A DNA stretch of 64,000 nucleotides from NCBI RefSeq assembly GCF_041296385.1, contig NW_027184085.1, positions 8,241,301 to 8,305,300 of the forward strand, in the 5' to 3' direction. Position 1 is the stretch's first letter. The number at the start of each line of letters is the position of its first letter. Both the position numbers and the translations under genes were made by a program. Of the stretch, positions 48,826-64,000 are shown one piece after another. Under the pieces are notes generated by a model. The model made no database searches. It had not been told where the DNA came from and was given only the letters and a program-made list of their open reading frames with translations. Source of the stretch: Aphelocoma coerulescens. Taxonomy: Eukaryota > Chordata > Aves > Passeriformes > Corvidae.

Positions 48826-50669
48826 TGGAAGAGATCTGGTCCCACACTTATGTGGTGTCCCAGGCAAGGCGATGGCATGGTACATGTGGAGCAAAGGCTG
48901 GAACAGGCAGGCACCAGGAGATGGGTACTCACCTGACTCTGTCCCTCCTTCTACCTCCACCATGGAAAAGTCCCTGATCAACTCTGCCCAGTGAAATCCA
49001 TATGGAGGTGGACTTCAACAGGAGGGGAAGAAGATGGAGGACGGAAGGATTTAAACAGATTTTCCCAAGGTTTGGCTGAAATGTCTGAGTGATTGCACTG
49101 GCTGGGAGGTGAGGAAACACTGAGGACCCTCTCAGAGAGGAAGGTCCAGGCACAGTGGGAAGGGAAGCCTGGTCAAGGTCCAAGGTGGAGGAACTGAGCT
49201 GGGAGGGTATGTGGGACAGCACACAGGCTGTGTCCCTGAACTACTGCCATGGCTCTTTCTTCCATTGACCATCTCCTGGCTTAAATTTCTTAAGGAAAGA
49301 GCTCCATTCCCACATGTTTAGGGCATAGGTGACCATAAAGCTGTGTTACCTTGGCTCAGGAAAAGGCTCTCATTACCCCTGCTCCCTTTGTATGTTACTT
49401 TCCTCCCAGGGGCTGACAGAGCTGCAAATGTTTCCTCCTCAAAAATGAAAGGAAGAAGCCATGAAGAGGCCAGGCCTTGAAGGGAAATAATAAACAAACC
49501 CATGACAGCATCACCTCTTTGATAAAATGCTGGGAAGATTTTTTGAAAGCTCGTCAGAGAAATGTGGCTGGCTGCTAGCCTGGAGCAAGAGCTTCCAGAT
49601 TCCTTGTGCCCCCAAATTCACAGCTTGCTTTATCAAGGCTGGTCCTTGCCCCCTGCCTCCATCACTCACAAGTATAAATGGTGCTGGGGGTAGGCTCTGC
49701 TAGGACTCAGGGGGGAGGAGAGCAGAGGGAATAGCACTGAAGAGGAGGAAGAGTGCCTTAATGAAAGAGGAACAGGACAAAACCTGGAAGACAAATTAAT
49801 CTAAGAGACACCAAAATGCAGAAGAGGCACATAAAAGGGCTGAGTGGAGAAAAGGTCATGGGAAGGGAAAATACCAAGCCAGTTAACCAAAATGATTGAA
49901 TAGCAAATGCTGTGCACAGGCTGTCTCCTTCAGTGCACGACATTATCTTCAGCGTGCACCTTCTCCCTGCCTGCCCAGGGGCAAGGTGGTGCTGCTATCT
50001 CTCTCTCTCTCTCTCTATTTTAAAGACACCCAAAGGCCCGTGCCCAGACCAGCAAAGGGTCTCAGGCGTGGGAAAGCTCTGTGTCGCCGTTCCTTGCTTC
50101 CAGACACCTGGCATTCACACTGCAGGAGACACACAAGTGCCCTTTGGCGCAAACAGGGAGATCCACCCTTCCCAAAACCAGTTCCTGTCTCCTGAGACCA
50201 AGGGCAGTCCTTGAGATTTTCCATCCTGTGTTATTATTCCCTTGGTTATACACACAAAATATAATTTTTTCCCCTGGTTCTACAGTTCAGGATAGACCCA
50301 AGAGCCCTGGTTTTAAGTTAATGGTTTCATTCTGGCCACTCTCATTGAGCGTGGAATTCAAGATTTAAAAATCACTGAACTGAAATCAAGCAGAACTATT
50401 GCTGCTATCATCCCTTCAGGATCATGGTCTTTCTTGCTTTTCTGCTTTTTGTCACAAGGTTTTTCCTGCTAGTAATCCCAGTCCCAAAAGCAGGGAGGGT
50501 GGAAGACCACATTACCCATGCCTTGCACTGCTGGTAGTCAGGGATCACACAGCCCTTCACAGCCCTACTTAGCTGATGAAACTCAGAAAGATTGATACAA
50601 AGGCCAGCTTCTTCTGGCCAGGGATCCTGGTTGTGGAGTTTTCCTCACTGCAGGTATTGCACAATCCTG
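48826..50669. other. Intergenic; no gene seen
   Basis: Includes the (CT)n tract and a TATAAATGG sequence near 49674 (plus) with no exon identified after it. Confidence 0.45.
49998..50017 (+). repeat. (CT)n microsatellite
   Basis: About nine uninterrupted CT units in non-coding DNA. Confidence 0.9.
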
Positions 50670-50770
50670 CGCAGTGCACAGTAGGATAACCCTGCTGGAG
50701 CAGAGACATTGGACCAGATAACCGAGCCAGTGGTCCCTTCCAGCTTTACTCATCTTGGACTCAGTGATCC
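50670..50770 (+). repeat. CR1 LINE, short 3' tail
   Basis: 'ttggaccagataacc', 'gtggtcccttccagctt' and 'actcagtgatcctcc' resemble the 3' end of a CR1 subfamily ('ggaccagatgacctc ... gtcccttccaacct'). Diverged. Confidence 0.55.
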
Positions 50771-53700
50771 TCCAAATGTGCTGGAGCAGCAGCATTTCTG
50801 CTCCTAGAGTTCAGGGAGTAGCTGAGATGGGATTTATTGGATTGCGGCTCTCCTGTGGACCTATATGTCTGTCCCACTGGCTCAGAGGAAGTTTATCAGC
50901 TTCAGTTTATGGCTTCTCCTCTCCCATCATTGTCTTTCCTCCTGGAAGGCCAATAGAGCTCTAAATATTTCCTGAGTGAGCACAAAGTAAATGAAAGGAC
51001 TCAGAGAGGCAACTATTTGCCTGAAGATTACCTAAAGCAATGCGGCAAGAGAGGGAAAGCAAAGTTAAAGGGCAACAGAAACTCTGTCCTTCTGTGCTGG
51101 GTGGAGTTCAGAGGTTCCAAGAGAGCCCAGAAGGTTTAAGTGAAAATGCAATTTTTTCAGGGTCTAAGCTGGCACCAGTCAAATCACAAAATACAGCTAT
51201 TACAAGTTGTCCCCATGACTCATACCTGAGAGCTAATGTTATCCAGATATTAGCCTTCAGCATTAATGCTCTGGGGTTTGAGGCTCCAGTCCAGGAACAG
51301 GGTAGAGTCTTAATAAGAGCCTGTCATGTGAAATTACATGTTTGTGTGACTGACACTTGAGAGTGCTCAGTTCAGATAGGACAAGGAAGCTAGTATATCT
51401 CTTTGACTCAAACTACATTTCTTTTAACTCCAGTATCTCAGGCTGAGCCTTAGCTGCTGTGTCTGGCAGGGAACATCCACCTGGGACCATTTACCACTGA
51501 TAGCAGCCAGAAACCTCACATCTGGGGTGTTCCCTGACAGGTTCTTCAGGAAGGTGTTACTGTACTCCCAAGTACAATTTAAAACAGTTGAAGATCTCCT
51601 GGGACAAGCTAAACCTGCCCGGCAGGAAAGTTGTCTTCTGGTGAGAAAATTAGAAAAAAAGAAGTATTAATTATGAGACAGCATTAGTGCTTCTCCTTGG
51701 GATAGTGAAAGAGATTGCCTCTCCCCATATAAACCAACAAACTCCTTTTGGTTACTATGTAAATGCAGTGTTACTCCAGCTCCTCCAGAGAGCTGGTTTC
51801 AATGAAGTCTGTCACAAACCAAACCAAGAGTGTTTGGAAGCTCAAAAGACACATCACCCATGTGGTTTTTGCTGCACCCTGTTGAAGCATTCCTAAGGAG
51901 GGTACAGAGGTGCAAGCGGCTGTTGTTGGAGAGTGTGTGCAGGGGCAGGCAGATATTTCATCTGTTCCCTGTGCCACTCCTATGCCTCTATGGAAATGGG
52001 TGCACTACCAGAAAGGCAGTGGAACTATGGAGATTTGTTGAGTTTCTGCCTCTGCCCAGGCCATAGTTTCCACGGGGGAATTCCACTGCACTTCAGTGAT
52101 CTCCAGGACTTGACCCAGTTGCACACACATAGGACTCTCAAAGATACCTGCATGAGGTTTGGACACGTGACATGGGGCTTGCAGGAGACCTCAGCCACTC
52201 TGGAGTGGCAACTAGAACCAGGTAGGATGACCCAGGGCATCTCAAATGTTTTGTGACCCCTGCACCCAGTTGAGCCCATAGTCAGCACAGTCAATGAAGC
52301 AATTCAGTTCTCCTTTCCAGGTGGACTCAGGGAAAGTTCTTGTTGTCACTTGCCAGTCAGAGCAGAGTCAAGGGCTCCCAGACTTCTCTCTGGGAAGAGG
52401 CTGCTGCTCTTTGTCCCTCTTGCACTGTGCTTGTCTTATGCTGCAGAGTTCAGATCGTTTCTGCACCTGCCCCCTCAGATGGGTTTTCCAACAGCCTTAC
52501 ACAGTCATCCTTACACCCTCAGGTCCCCGGAAACAACACAAAAATCTTCTCAGTGTTCCACTATTCTTGTCTGGAGTCTGGAGACACCATCATCTTTCCC
52601 TTCTGTCTGGAAGGACAATATCATCCCAGGAACATTGATCCCAGTGGCATGTTTCTCAAGTTCAGCTGTTCATCAGGGTAGGCACAGGACTGGGTTGCAG
52701 TGTCTGATGTCTGTTCAGCACTTGGAGTGCATGAACTATGAAGGCAGCAGACATAGAGAGCTCTGGCAATGTGTCACTTTGTGGCCCTGTTGCTCAGAGA
52801 TAGAGGAGACTCTCTTATCTCGTGTTTCCACCAGGGACAGAGTGATTAATTTAAAGAGCTAGTGGCATTACAGACACTGAGAAGTGGGTAAATGCAGAAT
52901 GTCACAAATTAGGTGAGAGTATGTCCTGTCCACAGATATATAGCTACTCTATACGTGGTACTTTTCAAGAAGTAAAAGGGTTTTTAGGATGACAAGACCT
53001 GACCAGAGCCTCAGCTATCCTATCCCACACTATTCTTGGACATTACATCCACACCACATATGATGAATGTTACAGGACTCAGGGACATGTTTTCCCTCCT
53101 GAAGGTGGTTAGATGGGAGCCCACTGGCAGTTTTAATGTCTAATGAGTTATACTTGGGTCTCACACCTTATATCCAGATTGCAGATTTTTGGCTCTCAGC
53201 AGAGTAACACATGAAGGGGACCAAGCCACATCCCAATACCCAAGTAACTGTTGTGGGAATGCATGGCACTGGCCGTGAGCAAGCAGGGGTAGTAGGTAAG
53301 ATCTTTTTAGCTGTCCTGCAGGCAGGAGAAAGGTCTCACCCCATACTCCAAGCCCTCGGTGCAGGGTGGTTACCTGCATTCAAAGGGAGCCTGTTCCCTC
53401 TTATGCCACCAGCTGCAAAGCCAGGTGTCACACAGCCAAGCAGATCCTGTGAGACAGCTGGTCTGGGCCAGACTCATGGACTGAGATGCAGATGAGCTGT
53501 GTGGGTGCTTTAATGGCAAGATTTTATGCAAGCAAGAAAAAGTAGTCAAAGACACTTTCATTTGAGACAAAGTGTAGAGGAGTAATGGACATTTTAGAGA
53601 AAGTTTCTCAGATCCCAAAAGGTTTCATTCAGCTGGTTCCAGGCCAGCAGCAGAAATTAGTAGAATGCAAGCAGATATCCTGGGAAGGAGGGAGAGCAGA

Positions 53701-54359
53701 TTTGGTAGATGGAAACAAGACAAATTCCCTGAAAAGGGCCAAGGCAATTGGTGATCCCGCAGCCAACAAAACCACCATCTCAGGCAGCATCTATGTTACA
53801 TTTTCAGAGGTCTATCCTAGTTAGAAATCTTCAGCCTGAGAGCTTGCTCTCCTTGTTGTCTTCCCCCCATTTATTTATTTTCTCTTCTTCACCAAAGAGT
53901 GGGTGATGGGGAGAAGGCAAAACAACAAGCAGATGATCTGTCAATGTTCATCTGCTTTGGGCACATGTGGAAACCTGCCCTGGTACAGCCCCACCAGGCC
54001 TACCTGAAGGTGTTCAGCAAATGCAACCAGCTCCTGCATCCCCAGCACCCACCACTGTCAAATGGAGAGGTGAAAGTCTGTTTGGGATGGAAGGGATGCA
54101 CAAAGGGAGACTGTGCAATTCTCCCATCCACACTGCAGTGCCAAGCAGCCTTTGATTCATGCTCTCACAAGGCAAAACAGAGCAGGGTTTGGAAGAAATC
54201 AGCACTGCTGCTGCCGTTTTACAGATGGAAGAGAGCAAACAGAACTGGAAGAGCTTCCCAAGATATACCAAAAATATCAAAGCACCTGCAGCAAAAAGCT
54301 TAGACCAGACAAGAACCTAGAGGAATTGAACACATGGCCACTTTCATCTTGCCTCTTAA
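50771..54359. other. Intergenic; no gene seen
   Basis: Two overlapping open frames at 52294-52862 (up to 170 codons, plus) have no family signature; the residues are typical of random translation of this base composition. Confidence 0.45.
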
Positions 54360-54660
54360 ATGTCATAGGTTTTAAGGTCAGAAGGGACAAATCCTGTCAA
54401 TTTGACCTCCTGTAATGGAGAGGTCTGGGAATTTCCTCCAGCAGGACTTGTGGTTTGCAGTTTAACTGAAAGACCTTTTTGCAAGACAGCCAGTCTTAAT
54501 TTGAAAACCTCACACAATAGAGAATCCACAACAGCTTTTAACACTTTGTTCCAACAACAAATTACTCTCCCTGTCAAGCATGAATAGTTTAAATTTTAGA
54601 TTTATTTCTTCCTACAAAGCATATTTCAATAGCTTGACAGCTGGAGTTCATCTGACCTAA
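54360..54660 (-). repeat. Ancient CR1/L3-like LINE fragment (turtle/crocodile-type lineage)
   Basis: The plus strand reads 'ttttaaggtcagaaggga', 'tttgacctcctgtaatg', 'agccagtcttaatttgaaaa', 'tagagaatccacaac' and 'gttccaacaacaaattac'. This follows the 3' region of a CR1 lineage abundant in turtles and crocodilians ('aaggccagaagggacca ... gacctcctgtataac ... gagaatccaccaca'). It differs from all other CR1 copies here and is heavily mutated, so it probably predates birds. Confidence 0.65.
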
Positions 54661-56329
54661 AACCCGGATGACTATTTTGGCCAGATGAGTCTTACCTCTC
54701 CAGTGAGGCACTACAGGGTGATTCATTGCCTTTGAAATTTAGGTATGGATGAAAAAAAAAAAAGAAAAATGTTTGAATTTGCATGGGTCTGCCAGGTGAA
54801 CAACACCCAGAAGGTCTCTCAAGGCAGCTAAATTGAAAACAAGCAGAATCACAACTCATAGCAATTTTAAGGGTGTCTGCTGCCAGGGAAGACAGCTTTC
54901 CCTCTCCACACTTTAGTAACACCTCTAGAGCTCTTGAAATCTTGTGTCTCAAACTGTGCTGTGCACTGTCCTCCTTACACGGCTAGCAAAGAGCAAAGAC
55001 ACAATCATGTCTCCTATGGACCAGACCCTTCTGGAGGCTGTGTTCCCCACAGCTCCCCATCCACTGATGCAGGCAATGCCTGCCCCTTTTCTCATGTTGA
55101 TGGATCTATTCAGCAGTGCTTGGTGCTTCTCCAGAAGCAAAGCCAAAACTTAACACAGTGGTTAGGACAGAAAAGTTAACCTGAAACTCATATGAAATTT
55201 TACTGCCATTTTAATAAGGGTAATAACACACCACTGAGGCATGAGTAAGGCAGGAATATAGAAAAAGTATATGATATGTAACAACAACAACAAAAACCAC
55301 AAAACAAACAAACAAAGGGGAAAAAAAACAAACAAACCAGAACACACACTACACCTTGAATCAAAAGTCTTAAGATCTGCAGCAAGAATCTTCATGTATT
55401 GATCGAGCCAGTTGAAGATACAAAGCGGTGGAAGAGTAGAAAAAAAAGACTACAGTCCTGAAGAGAAATGAGAATTGAATTCTGCAGCTATGTTAGTTGG
55501 TCCCAGCAATATACAAGGCTGCTACATAGAGTTTGAGAGATAAACTTTCGTGTTAGAAACGGAAAAAACAATGTGCTGTCTGCACATAGAGCAAATCAAA
55601 CAAACCTGGGAAATTTCTTCCCAAAAGTCATTTGATTCCTAGCTGGTGAATTGCAGGAAACCACATTCATCCATACCTCACTGAATTGTTCAGTACAGCA
55701 CCATGTGGGAAGTGAGGAGTTATTTTAAGGCAGCACAATCAATACAGGAAAAATACAGCAGTACACACACCAGCCAAAGAGCAACAAGAATTTTATTTAT
55801 AGGGAAACTGCTCATCTAATTCTGTGAGCACTGTGTTCACGTCTGTAGCACTTTTCATTGCCTGGCATAGCTAAAAAAAAAAAAAGGTGACTCAGGTAAT
55901 ATGCTAGATGGGGCTGAAGGCAGTAGATGAAGGCAGGGTAGGATTGCACATTCAGAACTATGTTAAGTGAGAGACTAGTAAGGGAAATTAAATTGTACAA
56001 AGGATGAAGGACAAATACTTACCCAGTGGTTCTTTTGCCTTAAGAATAAGATGCCTGACAGCAGGACACTCTCACTCCCAGCCCATACCTTGGTCACTAT
56101 ACTGTGTACAGCTACTCCATCTCCTCCCACATGCCCCAAAATCATGCCCCAAAAGGGAAAGGAATAAAACACCAACAGAGCGTGTAGATGGACTGCCTGA
56201 AAGGGTTAATTCCCCTGTGCTCAGGCTAGAGAGGAAAAGGGCTTGAGGAAGCTATTGCTATAGATGACTTCCTTTTCATGGTGAAGTTTGCTGACAGCTG
56301 CTTAAAAATACAACCAACACTAGCATTTT
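54661..56329. other. Flank downstream of AQP3
   Basis: AT-rich with the (AAC/AAAC)n tract. A second AATAAA on the minus strand lies near 55792 and could serve a longer AQP3 transcript. No exon recognised. Confidence 0.45.
55280..55338 (+). repeat. A-rich low-complexity (AAC/AAAC)n tract
   Basis: Runs of AAC, then AAAC, interrupted by GGGGAAAAAAAA. A shorter similar tract lies at 56818-56845. Confidence 0.85.
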
Positions 56330-57727
56330 ACAGTGTAGGTATTGACATTTTATTTTTTTAAAAAGGAAAAAAAAAAGAATACATCCTTTTAGTGGCTGGA
56401 AGTGTGTACAAAGTTACATTTTTCAATGAATTTGTGCATTAAAGAAACAGGCTTTGAACAAGTTTCTCTAATGCACGGGATTTACAAATTCTTTCACAAC
56501 CAATAATAATTTTTTTCAAAATACTTGGTAATAATATGGCATTGGGAGAGCCAGAGATCCCCTGAGATACCAGTACTGCTAGTACAGGAGGTGCCTGACC
56601 TCAGTCCCTCAGCCATGAGTACCAGGGATATCCCAGTTATTCTGCAAGGTAGAAAAGGAGGTGCTCCAAAAAGCACAATGCCGTATTCCAAGACCACCCC
56701 AGGAAAATCCAATAATATCTCAAAGCTGACAGCAGTTCCCACACATCTCTAAATTAACTCATCCCAACCTTGGTATTTAGTAACAGCTTTAAGGAGTATA
56801 TTTATATATAAATCTACTAAAAAAAACAAACAAACCCCAACAACACCATTGAAAAATTTACACAAACACACGCAACTTAAGCAACACTGCGTTTCCAGTG
56901 GATCTTGGCTATTAGTTGCTTGCAGTTTATATACAAAGCTGATTAATTAGAAAGGCTGCCTCAGGAAGCCAAGCTTTCTGTCTAGGTTAGCCCCTGGTTA
57001 GAATAAGGATTTCCTATGTGTGATCTTCTAGGAGTTAGCAATATTAAAATTTTTGGTTTTAACACCAGGGTGCACTTGTTTGTAAACATTTTGTCTTAAT
57101 ATTGAATGAAAATCCGATGCATTCTTACTCTATGGACTGACATTATGGAATTCTAGGAATTCATAGGAGATATAAAAGTTTGGCCAATAAAAATCCTTTA
57201 GACAAGTTAATTCCTGGTGTCAAGGTACTGGCTTTAGAGCAACATCAAGCACAATTTGATCCACAGCAGAATCACAGGCAAATTTCCTCCAGGACGTAGG
57301 AGTTTCCAATCCATGACAGCAAAACAATTTCAGTTTTGCATGATCCCCATTCTACAGATTGGAATACAGGTTTGAAGGGAAGCAGTTTGCCAAGGTCACA
57401 AGCAATGTCAGCAACATAGCTCAAAAAAGCTCAGATTCCTGAACACCTGATTAGTGTTGGACAACAATGCCCACTTCTCTCCTGACTCCTACAGTCCTCA
57501 ATCCCCTTCTACTAAGAAAAGATTACATGATACTGCATTTGGAGGAAGGCTCACAGGGAAATGTCAAAAGCAAATGTGTCAGGGATATAAAAAAAAGGAA
57601 AAAAAATTACTAGAATATCTCAAGGCAGGTAAAAAACTTCCTGTTGTTCTTGAAGCTCTTAACTTCTCCTTTTTGCCAGCAGCAGTCCTGAGTAATGAAT
57701 ACCTGCCAGATCTGGGTGGCAGCTTCC
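56330..57727 (-). other. AQP3: AQP3 3' untranslated region (approximate end)
   Basis: From the stop codon the first canonical AATAAA on the minus strand is at 56353-56348, giving a 3' UTR of about 1.4 kb. The stretch is AT-rich and has no coding potential. The end point is inferred from the signal only. Confidence 0.5.
56348..56353 (-). terminator. AQP3: AQP3 poly(A) signal
   Basis: AATAAA on the minus strand (TTTATT on plus). It is the first canonical signal downstream of the AQP3 stop codon, followed by an A/T-rich tract. Confidence 0.5.
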
Positions 57728-61396
<3,669 letters not shown>

Positions 61397-64000
61397 CTAG
61401 GAGGAAAAAAAAGAGATTGAAATTACCCTCTCTGCTTCACATCAGGGCCAGTTGCTGACAAATGCCTCCACTTACACCTTCATGTACCCTAATATTCCAC
61501 TCACAACTCAAAGCCTTCACTGTTTCAATCTTTAGTTAAAGTATCCAGGCATTATCTGTAGGGATGGGAGGGAAGAAGACAGGGCACAGACAAATCTATC
61601 TCCTGGCAGGATGGACTGAAAACAGAGGCAAAATTAAAAGCAAGATGGATCTACAGAAGTCTGGAATTCTTTGTCCAAACATCTAATTTTAAGATGGCAG
61701 GTGAGAAGGATCAGGCAGATAGCATCCTGGTCTGAGGTATTCACAGTACAACTATTCTAATAAGGGATCTGGGTACCTTTGTGTTAAAAAGGGTAATAAT
61801 TGTTTGACACAGTAGCACAGAGATTGGTAGGGAACAATTTTGTTAATGCCTGGAAATACAGTCATGACTGAAGAAGGCCACATTCAGCCTGACATTCATG
61901 GAGTTCTCTTTTCAGGCTCCTTAAAGTCCACATTTAAGAGAGGTCATCAGCAAAGCCAGTCTTGGCCTTCTGTCCAAGATCGGGGTGCACCAAACCAAAC
62001 ACTCTGGCAGACAAAAGCTGTTTATTTTGGGTGATAAAAGTGTTTCCTCATAGCTAAGGGAGATCTTGCTTAAAGATGTTTGCTCCAATTGGATAATCCT
62101 TCTCTTCCCAGCTGCATCCAAATGCCATCATTCCTATGCTCACCCTTAACAACTCAAACCAGTTTCCCCTGGCAACTCAGGTCATCAGTCATCCAGCTGC
62201 AGGCTTTCTATCTTGGCAAGTCTTTCCACTATCCACCATGTAACTTAAAGAGCCCTAAACCTGATCATCTGTATGTTTGTATCCCCCACTGGCTCCACCT
62301 GAATGGACCCCTGGTGTATTATCACTTGGAGTTACCACATTGGCAGGTACTGAGAGGATCCTTAAACTAGGACAGAGATTACAGGTCACTCATGAGATGC
62401 TCAAATCTAGGGATCAAGGCTTGACTTATTTCTTCTGACCACATACTCATAACTACACCCCCACAAAGACTTTCTGCTTCCATGAACTCCATCATCCCAG
62501 AATTACTCAATTGCCACAGAGGCGGTATCCACTCCTACAGGATAAACCACCAAATAGGCACCAAGGTAGCAGGGTTTGCTGTCTTCACTTCTTCAGCCAG
62601 CACTGGACATGCCCATTGAGCAACACACAATCCAAATCAGAGGCAAAGACAAAACACATGTAACTCATCCCCTCCCATTCCCTTGAGAACTGAAGAATTG
62701 CTAACAAAGCAAAAGGTGCACTCAGTCTGCTTGGAAAGGAGCAGCCAAGTAGGCTGCAGGCTGATTCATGAGGTGGACACTCTGTACATAGGTGCCTCTT
62801 GACAAGGAACCAGGTGCCCAACACAAGGACCTTGTGTAAAAACAACAAAGGAACCTGTTGAACTCGTTGGTGAGTGAGGAACAGCCAGCACCGCTCTCTA
62901 CTGGGTGCAGTCAGAACAGCCCCTTCAGTGTCCTCACTAAGCTGGGAAACCATGGCAGAGGAGACTCCAAGACAAAGGCAGAAAAGATGAATTGTTTATT
63001 GGCAGCAAACAGAACCAGCTATGCCAAACCACCAAGGGAAGCATAGCTCCAACTGAGCAAATAAGTACAAGCAATGACCAGGGTGAATCTGGTTTTTCCC
63101 TTTCCCCAGACAAGCCCCAGCATGCTTTGGAGAGATTTCGGAGAGACCATGGTGTTTGCCTCTCAAAAGCCACAGCACATCAGTCTGACCAGGGAGGGGA
63201 CAAGCCCACAAAACCTGAGTTTGGCGGAGTTTAGCCCGGGTGACCCCTAGTGATGAAGGTATTTGTGTTATTTACTCTGTAAGAACTGGCAGTTCTGCAG
63301 GTGGATGGTGGTTGGCTCGTTGTCCACATACCTTTTGGTTGCAGAAACCACAGAGTAAAGTTTTCCCACCTCCACCTCCCTGATCACCCACAAAGGTCTT
63401 CCCTTAAGCTGAAGGAATGCCAGGTCTGCCATTTCTCAAGAGGTTATCTCAAGAGGTCATTCCCCATCCTCCTCTCCTCCGTCCCACACCTGGCAGTAGC
63501 TCTCCAGCTTTTCCTCAGAAGGGAGTCTATGGGCCATGCAAAAACACCCCGGAGCCACTCCACAGGAGCACTACAACTGCTTATCAGATGAGCCGTGAGC
63601 ACTGTTTGGCTTAATTCAGCGTAACAGTAGAAAACTTAACCCTCAGCAGATAAAAAGAGTGCAGTGATACTTAGGGACAGGTTTGAACTTCGATATGCAT
63701 GTGTTCAATTCCATCCTGCACCAGTGGAGTCCACTAAACACAAAAATACAGTGTCATGCATGACATCCTTCCATGGCATTTGACTTTTAGGAACCAGTTC
63801 AAGTTATGCTCACCCAGGCTTTTGTGGCAAGTACCTTGATGCTACACAGTTTTGCTGTAGTAGTAGCTATTACAGTTTTTAATCACATCACTTTCACTTC
63901 TACTCTCTTTGCAAGTTTTCCTGACAATTCCTTTTCCCAGGTCAGATGAGACCAGAGAACCCCAGCTTTCATTTTGTAGGTCTTGTTTGTCCACTGCTCA
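61397..64000 (-). other. AQP3: AQP3 intron 1 (partial)
   Basis: No stretch on the minus strand here encodes the conserved AQP3 N-terminus, so this is taken as intron 1 running off the right edge. It contains no repeat I recognise and no convincing ORF. Intron 1 is also the largest intron in mammalian AQP3. Confidence 0.6.

Noticed and set aside
52294..52862. Overlapping open frames of 113-170 codons on the plus strand
   Set aside because: Three different frames are open over the same DNA, which points to low stop-codon density rather than coding.

Overview
This is vertebrate nuclear DNA, almost certainly from a bird and most likely a songbird (passerine). Three things support this: many 3'-truncated CR1 LINE copies of the avian type on both strands, long terminal repeats that resemble those common in passerine genomes, and two intron-containing genes with bird-like proteins. 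There are no bacterial operons, CRISPR arrays, rRNAs or recognisable tRNAs. The assignments rest on recognition, because no database search could be run.

Two genes are supported, both on the minus strand. (1) At 22144-16917 there is a complete five-exon gene for a two-domain Ly6/uPAR (three-finger) protein of the phospholipase A2 inhibitor gamma / PINLYP family. Every intron is phase 1, the exon lengths sum to 684 nt (227 codons plus stop), and there is a TATA box just upstream and a poly(A) signal just downstream. (2) At 61396-57728 lie exons 2-6 of AQP3, the aquaglyceroporin-3 gene, with both NPA motifs. Its 3' UTR runs to about 56330. Exon 1 was not found and probably lies beyond position 64000. 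In human, AQP3 is on 9p13 next to NOL6, a segment that corresponds to the bird Z chromosome, so this window may be Z-linked (inference).

Layout: 1-2.3 kb has a CR1 fragment and a solo-LTR-like element. 2.3-16.8 kb is non-coding with two short CR1 tails. 16.8-22.2 kb is the Ly6/PLAUR gene, with a CR1 copy in its second intron. 22.2-31.3 kb is non-coding, with several CR1s and a 160-bp duplicated segment. 31.3-35 kb is a cluster of LTR sequences in both orientations plus an (AC)n tract. 35-47 kb is non-coding with CR1 copies, one probable LTR and a 57-bp tandem duplication. 47.15-48.83 kb is a decayed endogenous retrovirus 3' end (integrase tail, broken env, 3' LTR). 48.8-56.3 kb is non-coding and includes an old CR1 of the turtle/crocodile-like lineage. 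56.3-64 kb is AQP3, with the start of its large first intron at the right edge.

No new multi-gene system was found. The most unusual signal is a set of four perfect 11-14-bp inverted repeats, each with exactly a 2-nt centre, spread across the window. That is far more than chance predicts. The two genes have unrelated jobs (membrane water/glycerol transport, and a secreted or surface three-finger protein), and nothing in the sequence suggests they act together.
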